This document shows positions 1 to 7,727 of a DNA stretch of 63,040 nt, piece after piece. Both the position numbers and the translations under genes were made by a program. The stretch is from an uncultured Flavobacteriaceae bacterium. Its GTDB lineage: Bacteria > Bacteroidota > Bacteroidia > Flavobacteriales > Flavobacteriaceae. The notes beneath the pieces are model-generated. The model saw only the letters and a list, made by a program, of their open reading frames with translations. It was not told the DNA's origin and searched no databases. Numbering within the stretch: the stretch's first letter is position 1; each line of letters starts with the position of its first letter. Where the stretch lies: the NCBI GenBank assembly GCA_905182575.1, contig CAJJCA010000026.1:1-63040 (forward strand). Reading direction: 5' to 3'.

Positions 1-350
1 TAAAAATCATAACTATAAAAAATCATTTCTAACAAAGGGAAAATCTGAAATAATATAATACCTATATACACCAATAAAACCCTCTTAAAACCTTTCTAAA
101 TCAGTATATTACCACTATAAGTTGTTGTTTCATTCCCATTTAACTTAATGAAAATATCAAATCAAAGACATTTTTATATGTCAAAATATGAGTATTCACC
201 AGTAACAGCAGGCCCTCACAAAACATGAGGGTTTTTTTATACCCCTCCAACTCACAAAAAACTCACAAAACAGACTATTTTTCCTTGTCGATTAATGCCG
301 TCAAAACCGTCTAAATCTTCAAAAAACGTCAGATAATGAAAATAATCCTT
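1..350. other. Gene-free left edge
   Basis: No reading frame of useful length is visible on either strand in this AT-rich stretch. The only recognisable structure is a terminator hairpin near 213-238, which suggests that a rightward gene ends just outside the window. No duplicated tRNA end or obvious attachment site was seen here. Confidence 0.5.
213..238 (+). terminator. Rho-independent terminator
   Basis: Six-base stem CCCTCA/TGAGGG (213-218 and 226-231) followed by seven T residues. It lies in the sense of a rightward transcript entering from outside the window. Confidence 0.7.
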
Positions 351-355
351 TTCAC

Positions 356-466
356 ATAAAAAAACCCTCCGAACCACCAGAGGGTTTTAACTTTAACTAA
401 AATACATTACAAAACAGAAGGATATGAAACCAAACCGTAATAAGTATTTTTAAAACAAATTTCAGC
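356..466 (-). repeat. Dispersed repeat 1, copy A (with terminator)
   Basis: About 105-110 bp nearly identical to 1642-1747, differing by a few substitutions and small indels. The left end is a hairpin, CCCTC at 365-369 pairing with GAGGG at 380-384, followed in the minus sense by a run of seven T, so it acts as a terminator for leftward transcription. The remainder can be read on the minus strand as a short peptide tail, but the two copies differ by an indel that changes the frame, so conservation is at DNA level rather than coding level. Confidence 0.75.
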
Positions 467-540
467 AGCTTCTATCTTTGAGATCATGCCTCCTTTGCTT
501 ATTGAGATATTTAAAAAATGACATATGTCACGTTTTCGAA

Positions 541-612
541 TAAAAAAACCCCCTGTGGAGTCAGGGGGCTTAATTCTAGAAAAGGTGGAAAGCACACCAC
601 CTAATCCAGAGA
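541..612 (-). repeat. Dispersed repeat 2, copy A (with terminator)
   Basis: 72 bp identical base for base to 1822-1893. It contains a strong hairpin (CCCCCTG at 549-555 with CAGGGGG at 562-568, then T7 in the minus sense) and a second dyad, GGTGG and CCACC around an eight-base loop at about 584-601. The hairpin lies 28 bp downstream of the stop codon of the TPR remnant and looks like its terminator. The same order, repeat 2 then repeat 1 on the minus strand, occurs in both modules. Confidence 0.8.
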
Positions 613-639
613 TAATACCTAAAGAATTTTGTATTGTGT

Positions 640-784
640 TTAGTTGCATTGGTCTCTTACCCATTTAGCTGAATTTGAATGGCCAAGACTGGCAGCTCTT
701 CTCCAATCTTTACAAGCACCATTTAAATCAAGTATCTTCTCTTTTGAAATTCCCCTGTTAGAATAAGCGTCTGAGTAATCTGAA
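640..784 (-). pseudogene. C-terminal remnant of a TPR protein
   Basis: On the minus strand, out of frame with the end of the SGNH hydrolase gene, about 47 residues read as a typical last tetratricopeptide unit: SDYSDAYSNRG, then DLNGACKDWRRAASLG, and a KWVRDQC ending before TAA at 640-642. A stop codon closes this frame just upstream, so nothing earlier of the TPR gene survives here. It appears to have been joined to the SGNH gene by a rearrangement. It is followed by repeat 2 with its terminator. Confidence 0.55.
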
Positions 785-1586
785 TTTCATTAAATGGCAT
801 TGTTTTGTGAACTGAAAGGATTATGTTTTTTTCAATTTTTACCCATAATGCGTAGCCCTCCTCTGTAAGATGTGTCCCATCTGATGTAAGTTCTTTTTTT
901 AAAAAACCCTTATCGTCTGAAAAAAAATTATTTAAGTCTATTATGTCAAAGACATCATTAGGAAGGTCCGCAGCAATAATTTTATTAACTACCTCTATAT
1001 TGGATTTCATAAAATCTTTACTTGTTGGTAGTAAAGTCTGGACATAAATTAGTGTTGATGGGGAGTTTTGTTTAATCGTTCTTGCTATTTTAAGAATATT
1101 ATTACCTACATATTCTGGTGAGGGTACTTGCTTCTTATAATAGATGTTAAACAGATCATTAATTCCTATAAGAATAAAAACAGCCTTTGGTTTAAAAAAA
1201 ATAATTTCATCCAATCGCTCTAAAACTCCGTCAGTAACGTCTCCTCCTATCCCTCGGTTTCGAATATTAGGAATATTAAACTTTTCTGACCAATTTTTTC
1301 CTCCCTCAGTAATACTATTACCTATAAAAACAATTTCATTAAAATTCAAAGGATCATTTTTGAAAACCTCAATTCGTTCTTTATAATGGTTTTTTGTCCA
1401 TTCAGAATGATATGGAATTAATAAATCCTTTTGAGGAAATAATTCAGTATTGTTCTGAGCTGCAGGTGCAAGTGAATTATCTCTGACAGTAACATCATAA
1501 GATGAAGTTTGTTTTCCATATCCAATTTTAGTCTGTCCAAAAGAAACCATTGGAACTACTAATAAAAAAAGCAGCAGATTTTTCAT
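723..1586 (-). CDS. Secreted SGNH/GDSL-family hydrolase (PAF-acetylhydrolase-like)
   Basis: A cleavable signal peptide (hydrophobic residues 4-16, then SFGQ) precedes an SGNH hydrolase fold. Visible blocks are GNSIT with the catalytic Ser at about residue 92, the block II Gly in RGIGGD, GIND for block III, and DGTH near residue 236 carrying the catalytic Asp and His. The family removes acyl or acetyl groups from lipids or glycans; the substrate cannot be told. The last 25 or so residues, after the conserved ALWVKIEKNI helix, are probably not native because they overlap an out-of-frame TPR remnant. The gene is bracketed by two copies of the same repeat module, which suggests cassette-like acquisition. 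Confidence 0.8.
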   Translation of the reverse strand: MKNLLLFLLVVPMVSFGQTKIGYGKQTSSYDVTVRDNSLAPAAQNNTELFPQKDLLIPYHSEWTKNHYKERIEVFKNDPLNFNEIVFIGNSITEGGKNWSEKFNIPNIRNRGIGGDVTDGVLERLDEIIFFKPKAVFILIGINDLFNIYYKKQVPSPEYVGNNILKIARTIKQNSPSTLIYVQTLLPTSKDFMKSNIEVVNKIIAADLPNDVFDIIDLNNFFSDDKGFLKKELTSDGTHLTEEGYALWVKIEKNIILSVHKTMPFNEIQITQTLILTGEFQKRRYLI

Positions 1587-1641
1587 AGTGTTGGTTATTA
1601 GATGTTTAAAGAAATGAAAAGATAACTAAAATATAATTAAG

Positions 1642-1747
1642 CATAAAAAAACCCTCCGAATCACCAGAGGGTTCCTTTAACCAAAATACATTAAAAACAG
1701 AAGGATATGAAACCAAACCGTAATAAGTATTTTTAAAACAAATTTCA
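1642..1747 (-). repeat. Dispersed repeat 1, copy B (with terminator)
   Basis: Second copy of the element at 356-466. The hairpin CCCTC (1652-1656) and GAGGG (1667-1671) is followed in the minus sense by T7. It lies upstream of the SGNH hydrolase gene on its own strand, so it insulates that gene from leftward transcription. Confidence 0.75.
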
Positions 1748-1783
1748 AACATAAAATCTGTTCTATATATAATACAATTTGAA

Positions 1784-1820
1784 AACACAAAACCCCTATG
1801 AGGTTTGTGTTATTGTTTTG
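1784..1820 (+). terminator. Hairpin between repeats 1B and 2B
   Basis: Long dyad with arms at 1784-1794 and 1802-1811 (AACACAAAACC against GGTTTGTGTT, one bulged base) and loop CCTATGA. It is followed on the plus strand by a T-rich stretch. It is unique to the second module; copy A has different spacer sequence at the same place. Confidence 0.45.
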
Positions 1821-1821
1821 T

Positions 1822-1893
1822 TAAAAAAACCCCCTGTGGAGTCAGGGGGCTTAATTCTAGAAAAGGTGGAAAGCACACCACCTAATCCAGAGA
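1822..1893 (-). repeat. Dispersed repeat 2, copy B (with terminator)
   Basis: Identical over 72 bp to 541-612, including the CCCCCTG/CAGGGGG terminator hairpin (1830-1836, 1843-1849) and the GGTGG/CCACC dyad. To its right the sequence continues into a further repeat shared with 3687-3762. Confidence 0.8.
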
Positions 1894-1950
1894 ATGAGTA
1901 TTAAAATTAAAAGTGCAGTCGATAAATCGGTTGAGTGATTTAAATTAAGA
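1878..1950. repeat. Dispersed repeat 3, copy B
   Basis: About 73 bp matching 3687-3762, from the CCACC arm of the repeat 2 dyad through a TTTAAATTAAGA end, with one small indel and substitution cluster in the middle (GTCGATAAATCGG here). Together with copy C it forms a direct repeat flanking the outer-membrane/BspA gene pair. Confidence 0.75.
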
Positions 1951-2002
1951 TAGTATTGGTATATTGTGATGTAAATAGATTCTATGAAAACCACATCTTA
2001 TT

Positions 2003-2695
2003 ATGCTTAATAAGAATTTGGCTTTAATGCTGATACTCCCTTTGTTTTTATTTTCTCAAACCAAAAAAAATAATGGTTTTCAAAGCGTTACTCCAGCAAA
2101 ATTACTTGAAAGAGCAGACTCCTCTGGTGATTTTAAAGGAATCTCTTTAGGCATTCTATTTCAGGGACAATCTAAATATCCTAACCCATATTATGGTCCT
2201 AAAGTTGATGGATTATTTAATGATGGCGCTTATCATTTTACAATTGATTTTTATTATAAAAAATTCATTGTGGGTTTCCAATTATCAGATGAATTCCTGT
2301 ATTTAGAAAAGTTTGATAATAATGGAGCTGTTTGGAAGCCTAGGGGGTTTAATGGAAGTTATTCCTCTCTAACAAGATCTTATTGGCTCACCCTGGGATA
2401 TAACATTATAAGCAACCTAAATGTAAAGTTAGGAGTGGGCTTTAGAAGCGGACCAAAAGAATCACTTACAAACAAAAACTTTACAGTATCTCAACTTGCT
2501 GAAGGCTATGACTTTTCAGATCCTTTGAATGTTATAAATACTTTAAAGCAATTAGATGAGTTTAGTGAAATAGATTATTCACTATCGATTACCTACCCTA
2601 TCAAAGTATATGGCAAATTTGGTCTTGTCCCTGAACTTGGATACACAATTAAACACGCAGGAGTGTTAACAGGAATTAGCATTATTTACCAATGA
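2003..2695 (+). CDS. Secreted outer-membrane beta-barrel-like protein, unassigned
   Basis: A 230-residue protein with a signal peptide (LALMLILPLFLFSQ). The body has alternating hydrophobic and aromatic segments ending in SIIYQ, which resembles a small outer-membrane beta-barrel closing strand. I do not recognise a specific family. Its stop codon overlaps the start of the next gene (ATGA), so the two are probably translated together, and the product may help export or anchor the BspA-type lipoprotein. The pair is flanked by direct repeats (1878-1950 and 3687-3762). Confidence 0.65.
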   Translation: MLNKNLALMLILPLFLFSQTKKNNGFQSVTPAKLLERADSSGDFKGISLGILFQGQSKYPNPYYGPKVDGLFNDGAYHFTIDFYYKKFIVGFQLSDEFLYLEKFDNNGAVWKPRGFNGSYSSLTRSYWLTLGYNIISNLNVKLGVGFRSGPKESLTNKNFTVSQLAEGYDFSDPLNVINTLKQLDEFSEIDYSLSITYPIKVYGKFGLVPELGYTIKHAGVLTGISIIYQ

Positions 2696-3612
2696 TCGGA
2701 ATCAATAGATTGTTAGCCCTTTTTGTATTGTTGTTATTCAATGGTTGTTTTAATCACGATCCAATAGAAGATAATGTAGCATCGTCAATTTATTTTGACA
2801 ACAATACCTGTAAATGTCCTGCTGCAACAGTAGGAGATACAGAAGTGATTAATGGAGTAACCTATACGGTAGTGGATAACACATCTATAAAAACTCAAGT
2901 TGCAGCAGCTAATTATAATTTATGTACAACACCTGTAACTAATATGAGTGAGCTCTTTAAAGACGACACCTCATTTAACTCTGATATAAGTTTTTGGGAT
3001 ACCGCAGCAGTTACTGATATGGGTTTTATGTTTTATCAGGCAACTTCTTTTAATCAAGATATAGGCTCTTGGAATACTGCAGCAGTTACTAATATGGAGG
3101 TATGTTTCAAGGTGCAACAGCATTTAATCAAGATATAGGCTCTTGGAATACTGCAGCAGTTACTGATATGGAGTGTATGTTTTATTATGCTTCAGCATTC
3201 AATCAAGATATAGGCTCTTGGAATACTGCAGCAGTTACTAATATGGAGTGTATGTTTAATAGTGCCACAGCATTCAATCAAGATATAGGCTCTTGGAATA
3301 CTGCAGCAGTGACTAATATGGAGGTATGTTTTATATGCAACAGCATTCAATCAAGATATAGGCTCTTGGAATACTGCAGCAGTTACTAATATGGGAAATA
3401 TGTTTGATGGTGCAACAGCATTTAATCAAAATATAGGCTCTTGGAATACTTCAGCAGTTACTGATATGGGTATATGTTTTATAGTGCAACAGCATTCAAT
3501 CAAAACCTAACAGGTTGGTGTGTCACAAATATTACAACTGAACCAACTGCTTTTGCACTAGCTTCATCCCTAATAAACTGCCAACGAACCCGTTTGGGGA
3601 ACTTGTCCTTAA
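2692..3612 (+). CDS. BspA-family (DUF285) repeat surface lipoprotein, frameshifted
   Basis: The N-terminus is a lipoprotein signal with lipobox LFNGC. From about residue 75 there are roughly eight tandem 25-residue BspA/DUF285 units of the form [17 protein letters not shown] followed by MF and a short variable stretch. The last unit runs into [10 protein letters not shown] and the ending EPVWGTCP before TAA at 3610-3612. Frame is lost at about 3100, 3322, 3469 and 3573, each by one base, and restored by reading the next frame. Such proteins are surface-exposed and bind host or matrix ligands. Near-identical 75-bp units make both true slippage and misassembly plausible. Confidence 0.75.
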
Positions 3613-3686
3613 TACAGACATATCATCTTGAGTGAGTTCAGGGATGAATTTTCCTCAACCCCATAGGCTTAACTAAGTAGTGCTTT

Positions 3687-3762
3687 CCACCTAATCCAGA
3701 GAATGAGTATTAAAATTAAAAGTGCAGTCGAAGAAGTGTCGGTTGAGTGATTTAAATTAAGA
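3687..3762. repeat. Dispersed repeat 3, copy C
   Basis: Matches 1878-1950. To the left of the shared CCACC the sequence reads TAGTGCTTT, resembling the reverse complement of the loop in copies A and B, as if the short stem-loop had flipped. It marks the right edge of the outer-membrane/BspA gene pair. Confidence 0.7.
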
Positions 3763-3797
3763 GTGTCACCAACAGTTGCGGATATTTCAGAAAACAC

Positions 3798-4085
3798 CTA
3801 GTCTTTCCATTTAAAGAACTCATCTAAACTCATTTTAGGCTCGTCTTCGTTTACTGGATTCGGATCAATTTCTATAGATTTCATCGTAGGGTGTACGTAC
3901 TTTCGTAGCTCATTTTTTAACCTCTGCCGTTCATAGGGAGACATCGTATCAAGATCTGAAAAATCTCGCTCAGTCTTATAGGCAAGTAAATCTGCAATGT
4001 GTTTTTTTAGATCTTCAGATACATTGAATTTATTCTTACTACCCTTGGGGCGACCTGTAGGTTTATGTCCTGGTGGAAACGGCAT
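3798..4085 (-). CDS. Small basic DNA-binding-like protein, phage or element type
   Basis: 95 residues opening with MPFPPGHKPTGRPKGSKNK, a proline- and lysine-rich AT-hook-like motif often seen at the start of small phage proteins and terminase-small-subunit-like proteins. The rest is strongly charged and helical (SPYERQRLKNELRKYV). No catalytic motif is visible. It lies downstream of, and on the same strand as, the RHH and replication protein genes, so it probably belongs to the same mobile element. The exact family is not identified. Confidence 0.55.
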   Translation of the reverse strand: MPFPPGHKPTGRPKGSKNKFNVSEDLKKHIADLLAYKTERDFSDLDTMSPYERQRLKNELRKYVHPTMKSIEIDPNPVNEDEPKMSLDEFFKWKD

Positions 4086-4281
4086 CTTTAACGTATTTTA
4101 TATTTGGAATCAGTGTGTTATTTTCACTACGAGTGATTGCTTGGTTAGTTGCAAAAAACAGTTGGTTTAACTGGTTAGCTGTCACTAGCCTTTGGAACGA
4201 ATGTCCTGTAAGCCTTAATGAAAGACTGACAGACTTGAATTTTAATCTATTATACTGCATTATCGGTATATTAAATAGCCA
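4086..4281. other. Spacer inside the mobile-element cluster
   Basis: About 200 bp with overlapping short open frames on both strands. None has a recognisable domain. The minus frame would overlap the small basic gene by about 20 bp, and the plus frame is hydrophobic. Neither is convincing as a gene. Confidence 0.3.
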
Positions 4282-4437
4282 TTAAAACAGATTGTCTTCT
4301 GATCTAAGTTCCGTTCTATCGAATAGGCGAGATCTAACAAACCCACTCATAGTTTGACGATTTTGATTGGCTTTTTCTTTGATGTACTTTTTATCTTCTG
4401 GAGATAATGGAATTGAAATTTTGTCTTGGAAATTCAT
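4282..4437 (-). CDS. Ribbon-helix-helix (MobC/CopG-like) small DNA-binding protein
   Basis: 51 residues. A short beta segment, DKISIPLSPEDKKYI, is followed by two amphipathic helices with MSGFVRSRLF, the usual layout of plasmid relaxosome or copy-control RHH proteins. It starts 5 bp after the end of the replication protein gene on the same strand, so the two are surely cotranscribed. It probably binds the element origin, either repressing the rep gene or loading it. Assignment is by pattern only, since the protein is very short. Confidence 0.55.
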   Translation of the reverse strand: MNFQDKISIPLSPEDKKYIKEKANQNRQTMSGFVRSRLFDRTELRSEDNLF

Positions 4438-4442
4438 AATTT

Positions 4443-4895
4443 TTAATTTTTAGATTTATTAATAAAAAGATTGTAGTAAGTATTGATATAACGATCGTTT
4501 TTTCGAATGTGTTTGCTAATGTATCTGAGGGTTTCTTCTTTGCCCCGTATTGGCTCTATATTCCCGATGTGTTTTTTCTTGAGGTTGATCGCTTTTGTAA
4601 TTTTATCTGATAACTGATCTGGTTCTATTGGCTTGGAAGTGGCTATTGCAAGATGCACATGATTTGTTGGTGGTTGCTTATAGTCATCTTTTTCAATAGT
4701 TAAAAAAACTGCTTTGACTGATCGGCGATTAGCAATCATTTGACCCCAGAGAGCCGCCCATGTATCAGTTATAAGTGAGTAGTTCCTTATGAATGTGGTG
4801 TAATTCCAGTTGAACATATTTGCATATTCATTTGAAACTCGAAGTCTATTTTGATCTATAACTCCATCTCTAGATACTTTATTTGTGTTTTTCAT
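4443..4895 (-). CDS. HUH-superfamily rolling-circle replication initiation protein
   Basis: 150 residues with the three motifs of rolling-circle initiators in order: motif I FLTI at about residue 65, motif II HVHL (the HUH metal-binding pair, NHVHLAIA) at about 80, and motif III YISK at about 130, where the Tyr would nick DNA and the Lys assist. Spacing between motifs I and II is unusually short. The protein lacks a helicase domain and is smaller than most plasmid or microvirus Rep proteins. It could belong to a ssDNA phage, a small plasmid integrated in the chromosome, or a Y1 transposase-like element. The RHH gene follows directly. Confidence 0.6.
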   Translation of the reverse strand: MKNTNKVSRDGVIDQNRLRVSNEYANMFNWNYTTFIRNYSLITDTWAALWGQMIANRRSVKAVFLTIEKDDYKQPPTNHVHLAIATSKPIEPDQLSDKITKAINLKKKHIGNIEPIRGKEETLRYISKHIRKNDRYINTYYNLFINKSKN

Positions 4896-5199
4896 TACTT
4901 AGAAGTTTTGTTGCTTAAATAAATTGTAGCGTAAACGATAGGCCTCCAGATTTACCAGATCCTGATTTTCAGATACTTACAATTTAAATTATTAACCCTA
5001 CTATCGTTCGGGAATTGCGAGTACCTGTTTTTACACTTTCTCTATATATACTATATGATTTTAGAAAATTTATTGGGTCAAGAAATTCTGACATGTTATT
5101 AACAAATAGCATTAATTGGAAAAGCTAACCTTTTTTTGGGTTATGTCTGGGTTTCTAAGAGTCAGTTTTTGCTGTTTAGATTTCCAGAAAAGAGAAAAT
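4896..5199. promoter_or_regulatory. Candidate replication origin / control region of the rep element
   Basis: About 300 bp upstream of rep without a gene. It contains closely spaced CCAGAT direct repeats near 4947-4962, a short CTGATTTTCAG dyad right after them, and an AT-rich TATATATACTATAT stretch near 5042-5058. Such features fit an origin with initiator binding sites, but no known nick-site consensus was recognised, so this is inference from position. Confidence 0.25.
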
Positions 5200-5348
5200 A
5201 TGGGTGTACCTCGAGGAAGAATAGAGGGAATAAAATCAATAAATTAGAAAATGAAATAGATAATAAAATAAGGAATGCTAATCAAGCGATAGGATGCGGT
5301 GTTGTTTTAGGTGGCCATACTGCTATCAACTGCCTTATGGACTTGTAA
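5200..5348 (+). CDS. Small hypothetical protein, probably frameshifted
   Basis: An ATG at 5200 reads MGVPRGRIEGIKSIN and then stops, while the adjacent frame continues through KLENEIDNKIRNANQA to a hydrophobic end, GCGVVLGGHTAINCLMDL. Joining the two with one indel gives a protein of about 50 residues with a helical middle and a glycine-rich tail. The family is unknown. Its position between rep and the tRNA gene suggests it belongs to the element. Confidence 0.3.
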
Positions 5349-5397
5349 AAACTAGCTAACTTTTAGCTGTACCATCCGTAAAACCATCTGTAAAAAA

Positions 5398-5424
5398 AGA
5401 AAGCCCTACTGTTAATAGGGCTTT
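5398..5424 (-). terminator. Terminator downstream of tRNA-Ser
   Basis: Nine-base stem AAAGCCCTA (5400-5408) with TAGGGCTTT (5416-5424), followed in the minus sense by a T-rich run. It lies 14 bp past the tRNA 3' end and also blocks rightward transcription. Confidence 0.75.
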
Positions 5425-5437
5425 ACACGTTATATAG

Positions 5438-5521
5438 CGGAGAGACAGGGACTCGAACCCTGGCGACGGTTACCCGTCGACAGATTAGCAATCTGCTCCA
5501 TTACCACTCTGGCACCTCTCC
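5438..5521 (-). tRNA. tRNA-Ser (anticodon GCU)
   Basis: A full cloverleaf is visible on the minus strand: acceptor GGAGAGG pairing with TCTCTCC (one G-U), discriminator G, the anticodon loop in CAGATTGCTAATCTG with GCT as anticodon, a long type II variable arm (GTCGACGGGTAACCGTCGC) and the T-arm GGTTCGAATCC. CCA is not encoded. The 3' end faces the accessory region to the left, the usual place for tRNA-targeting integrative elements. Confidence 0.95.
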
Positions 5522-5555
5522 TATAAAATGAACTTATGCAATAAAATTGCGGTTG

Positions 5556-5563
5556 CAAATGTA
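5556..5563 (-). promoter_or_regulatory. Candidate -7 promoter box for tRNA-Ser
   Basis: On the minus strand TACATTTG matches the Bacteroidota housekeeping -7 consensus TAnnTTTG and would start a transcript about 28 bases before the tRNA. No clear -33 element was found. Confidence 0.35.
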
Positions 5564-5587
5564 ACTTTTCATTATTAAGAACGCAAA

Positions 5588-7657
5588 CTATTTTGGATAC
5601 GCTACCCGAAGATGGTATACATTAATCAGTTTTTTTGATAATACCTTTTTTAGAGTCTCAATTTCAGCTAAAGTGATGTTACAATCATTGAACTGTTTTT
5701 CTTCAACCTGCTTGTTAACAATTGATTCGACAAAGTTTTGGATCTTATCAATCGTAGGTTCTTTTAAGCTCTTAGAGGCTGCTTCTACCGCATCTGACAT
5801 CATCAATATTGCAGTTTCTTTTGAAAAAGGTTTTGGCCCTAGGTAGCTGTATGATTTAGTATCAGGGGTTTCTCCAGATATTTCTTCTGCCTTTTTATAA
5901 AAATAATATACCTTTGAAGTACCATGATGGGTTCGGATAAAATCAATAATACGTTTGGGTAGTTTATGTTTTTTGGCAATTACAATTCCGTTTGTAACAT
6001 GATCAATTATAATCTTGGCACTTTCTGCTGGAGATAATTCTTCGTGAGGAGAAAGTCTGCTTGCTTGGTTTTCAGAAAAATAGGTGGGAGCATTCATTTT
6101 CCCAATGTCATGGTACAAAGCTCCCACTCTTACCAGTAAGGAGTTCGCTCCAATTTCATTTGCAGCTGTTTCAGCCAAATTGGCAACTTGCAGGGAATGA
6201 TGAAATGTTCCGGGAGCACGATCAGAAAGTTCTTTTAATAAGGGTGAATTCGTGTCAGAAAGTTCCAGCAAAGAAACATCTGAAACCAGTCCAAATATTT
6301 TTTCACAAAGATAAATAAGTGGCTGCGCGAAAAGCGTTAAAAGTCCATTAAGAAAAAACAACCCAATTATTGTCAATTCAATTTCCGAAACGCCTCCTTC
6401 ATGTATAATGGTAAAAGCAATGTATCCAATGAGATAAACAAAGACAATCCTTCCTACAGTGATAAATAAGTTTGCCCTGTTTTGAAGTTGGGTTACAGAC
6501 TGAATGGTAACAATTCCGGCAATGATTTGAAGAAAGACAAATTCAAAACTATTGGGAACAATAAATCCTAGGGTAAGGATCGTTATTACATGAGTAAAAA
6601 GACCCAAACGAGGATCAAAAAACGTTTTTAAAATAAGAGGTAAAATACAAATTGGAACCGCATACAGGAAATTGACTTCATAATTAACCATCAATGTAGT
6701 GAGGGCAATTTGGTAGCTTTTTAAGAAAATAAAAGTCAATTTTAACACGACTATCCAAAACCGATGGTCGATAGTTGGAAAGGAATAAAAATAGTGCCAA
6801 AAAAGTGAGACCAATAAGAATGGAATAACCGAAAATGATCCAATAATAATTGGCATCACTCCAAAGTTTAGAACTGTATTCGTTTTTAAGAGAAAGTAAA
6901 GTTTGCAGTTTTTCGCCTTCTGCTACTTCACCCTTAGAAATTACAATTGCATTCTGAACAACAATACCCCTTGATGCTGAAACATCTCCTAAAGCTGAAG
7001 CCAAACTATTGTTGGTAAACTTTTCGTCTAAACTGATATTGGGTTGAATGATTTCAAAAAACAAATTATAATATTGATCTACCGATGCAATATAAAGACT
7101 ATCAATGGCCATCGAAACCACTTTACTTCTTAAATCTTCGATACGTGAAAATTGATCAACAGTAACGGTGGATTCCTGATTCTGTTTAATCAGATAAACA
7201 AAACTGCTCCCTTTATGATCATAGGCTACAGGGAAAACTCCAACTTTATAAATTTCATTTAAAATTTCATAACCATAGTCATATAAAACCTTATAATTTG
7301 GATTTAGAAGCAGGCAGGTTAAAGAAGTTTGAGAATTGATTTTTATAGGAACTTTTAACTTGATCAAAAATCTCAGGAGTTGCTCGGTAGTATTTTCTTT
7401 GGAAATTGACGATTTCCTGCTTTTCTTTTTCTAGATCTTTGATAGATTTTAAAATCGAAAAATCAAAAGGAGCATAAAGCGTTGGATATTGCCATGGTTT
7501 TCCTTTGGTGAAATTCGTATTTAAACTGTCCCCCTTTGGGAAACAAATAGAGCGTCAAAAATCCACACCCAATAAGCAAAATAACTTTGTAGAGCATAGC
7601 TCGGTTTAAAACAATAAAGCGCCAAAATTTCTTCAATTCATTGAATTTTAAATTCAA
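5588..7657 (-). CDS. pgpH: PgpH-type 7TM-HD phosphohydrolase (c-di-AMP phosphodiesterase family), frameshifted
   Basis: The layout is that of PgpH/YqfF proteins (about 690 residues): an N-terminal membrane anchor (MLYKVILLIGCGFLTLYLF), a long extracytoplasmic 7TMR-HDED domain, seven membrane helices and a C-terminal HD domain. The HD metal motif reads ALYHDIGKM, preceded by GTFHHSLQVANLAE and followed by IIDHVTNG and RTHHGTS. The family hydrolyses cyclic di-AMP in Firmicutes; that activity in flavobacteria is inferred. Reading frame changes near 7500, 7375 and 6750, while domain order is intact. Divergent from the NlpC/P60 gene. Confidence 0.8.
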
Positions 7658-7727
7658 ATTTAATCAAAACATATTCTTAATACATTATTTTAAAAATGTA
7701 TTTCCATAGGATTGCAATCAATTTGAT

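Noticed and set aside
472-500. AAAGGAGG just before an ATG on the minus strand, suggesting a Shine-Dalgarno site for a 26-residue peptide
   Set aside because: Spacing to the ATG is about one base, too short to work, and Bacteroidota rarely use such sites.
407-664. 85-codon frame on the minus strand that looks like a small peptide precursor
   Set aside because: It runs through two terminator hairpins and through repeats 1 and 2, the matching repeat elsewhere shifts frame, and the real coding tail here (TPR remnant) is in another frame.
1606-1788. 60-codon frame on the minus strand sharing a KNTYYGLVSYPSV stretch with the previous one
   Set aside because: The similarity is due to the DNA repeat; an indel between copies breaks the shared frame, and the frame covers a terminator.
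4073-4285. 70-codon plus-strand frame with hydrophobic segments resembling a small membrane protein
   Set aside because: It overlaps two minus-strand genes, has no similarity I recognise, and its hydrophobicity follows from AT-rich antisense.
5400-5521. Duplicated tRNA-Ser 3' end as attachment site of an integrated element
   Set aside because: A second copy of the tRNA 3' segment was looked for to the left and not found in the window; the far end could lie outside.
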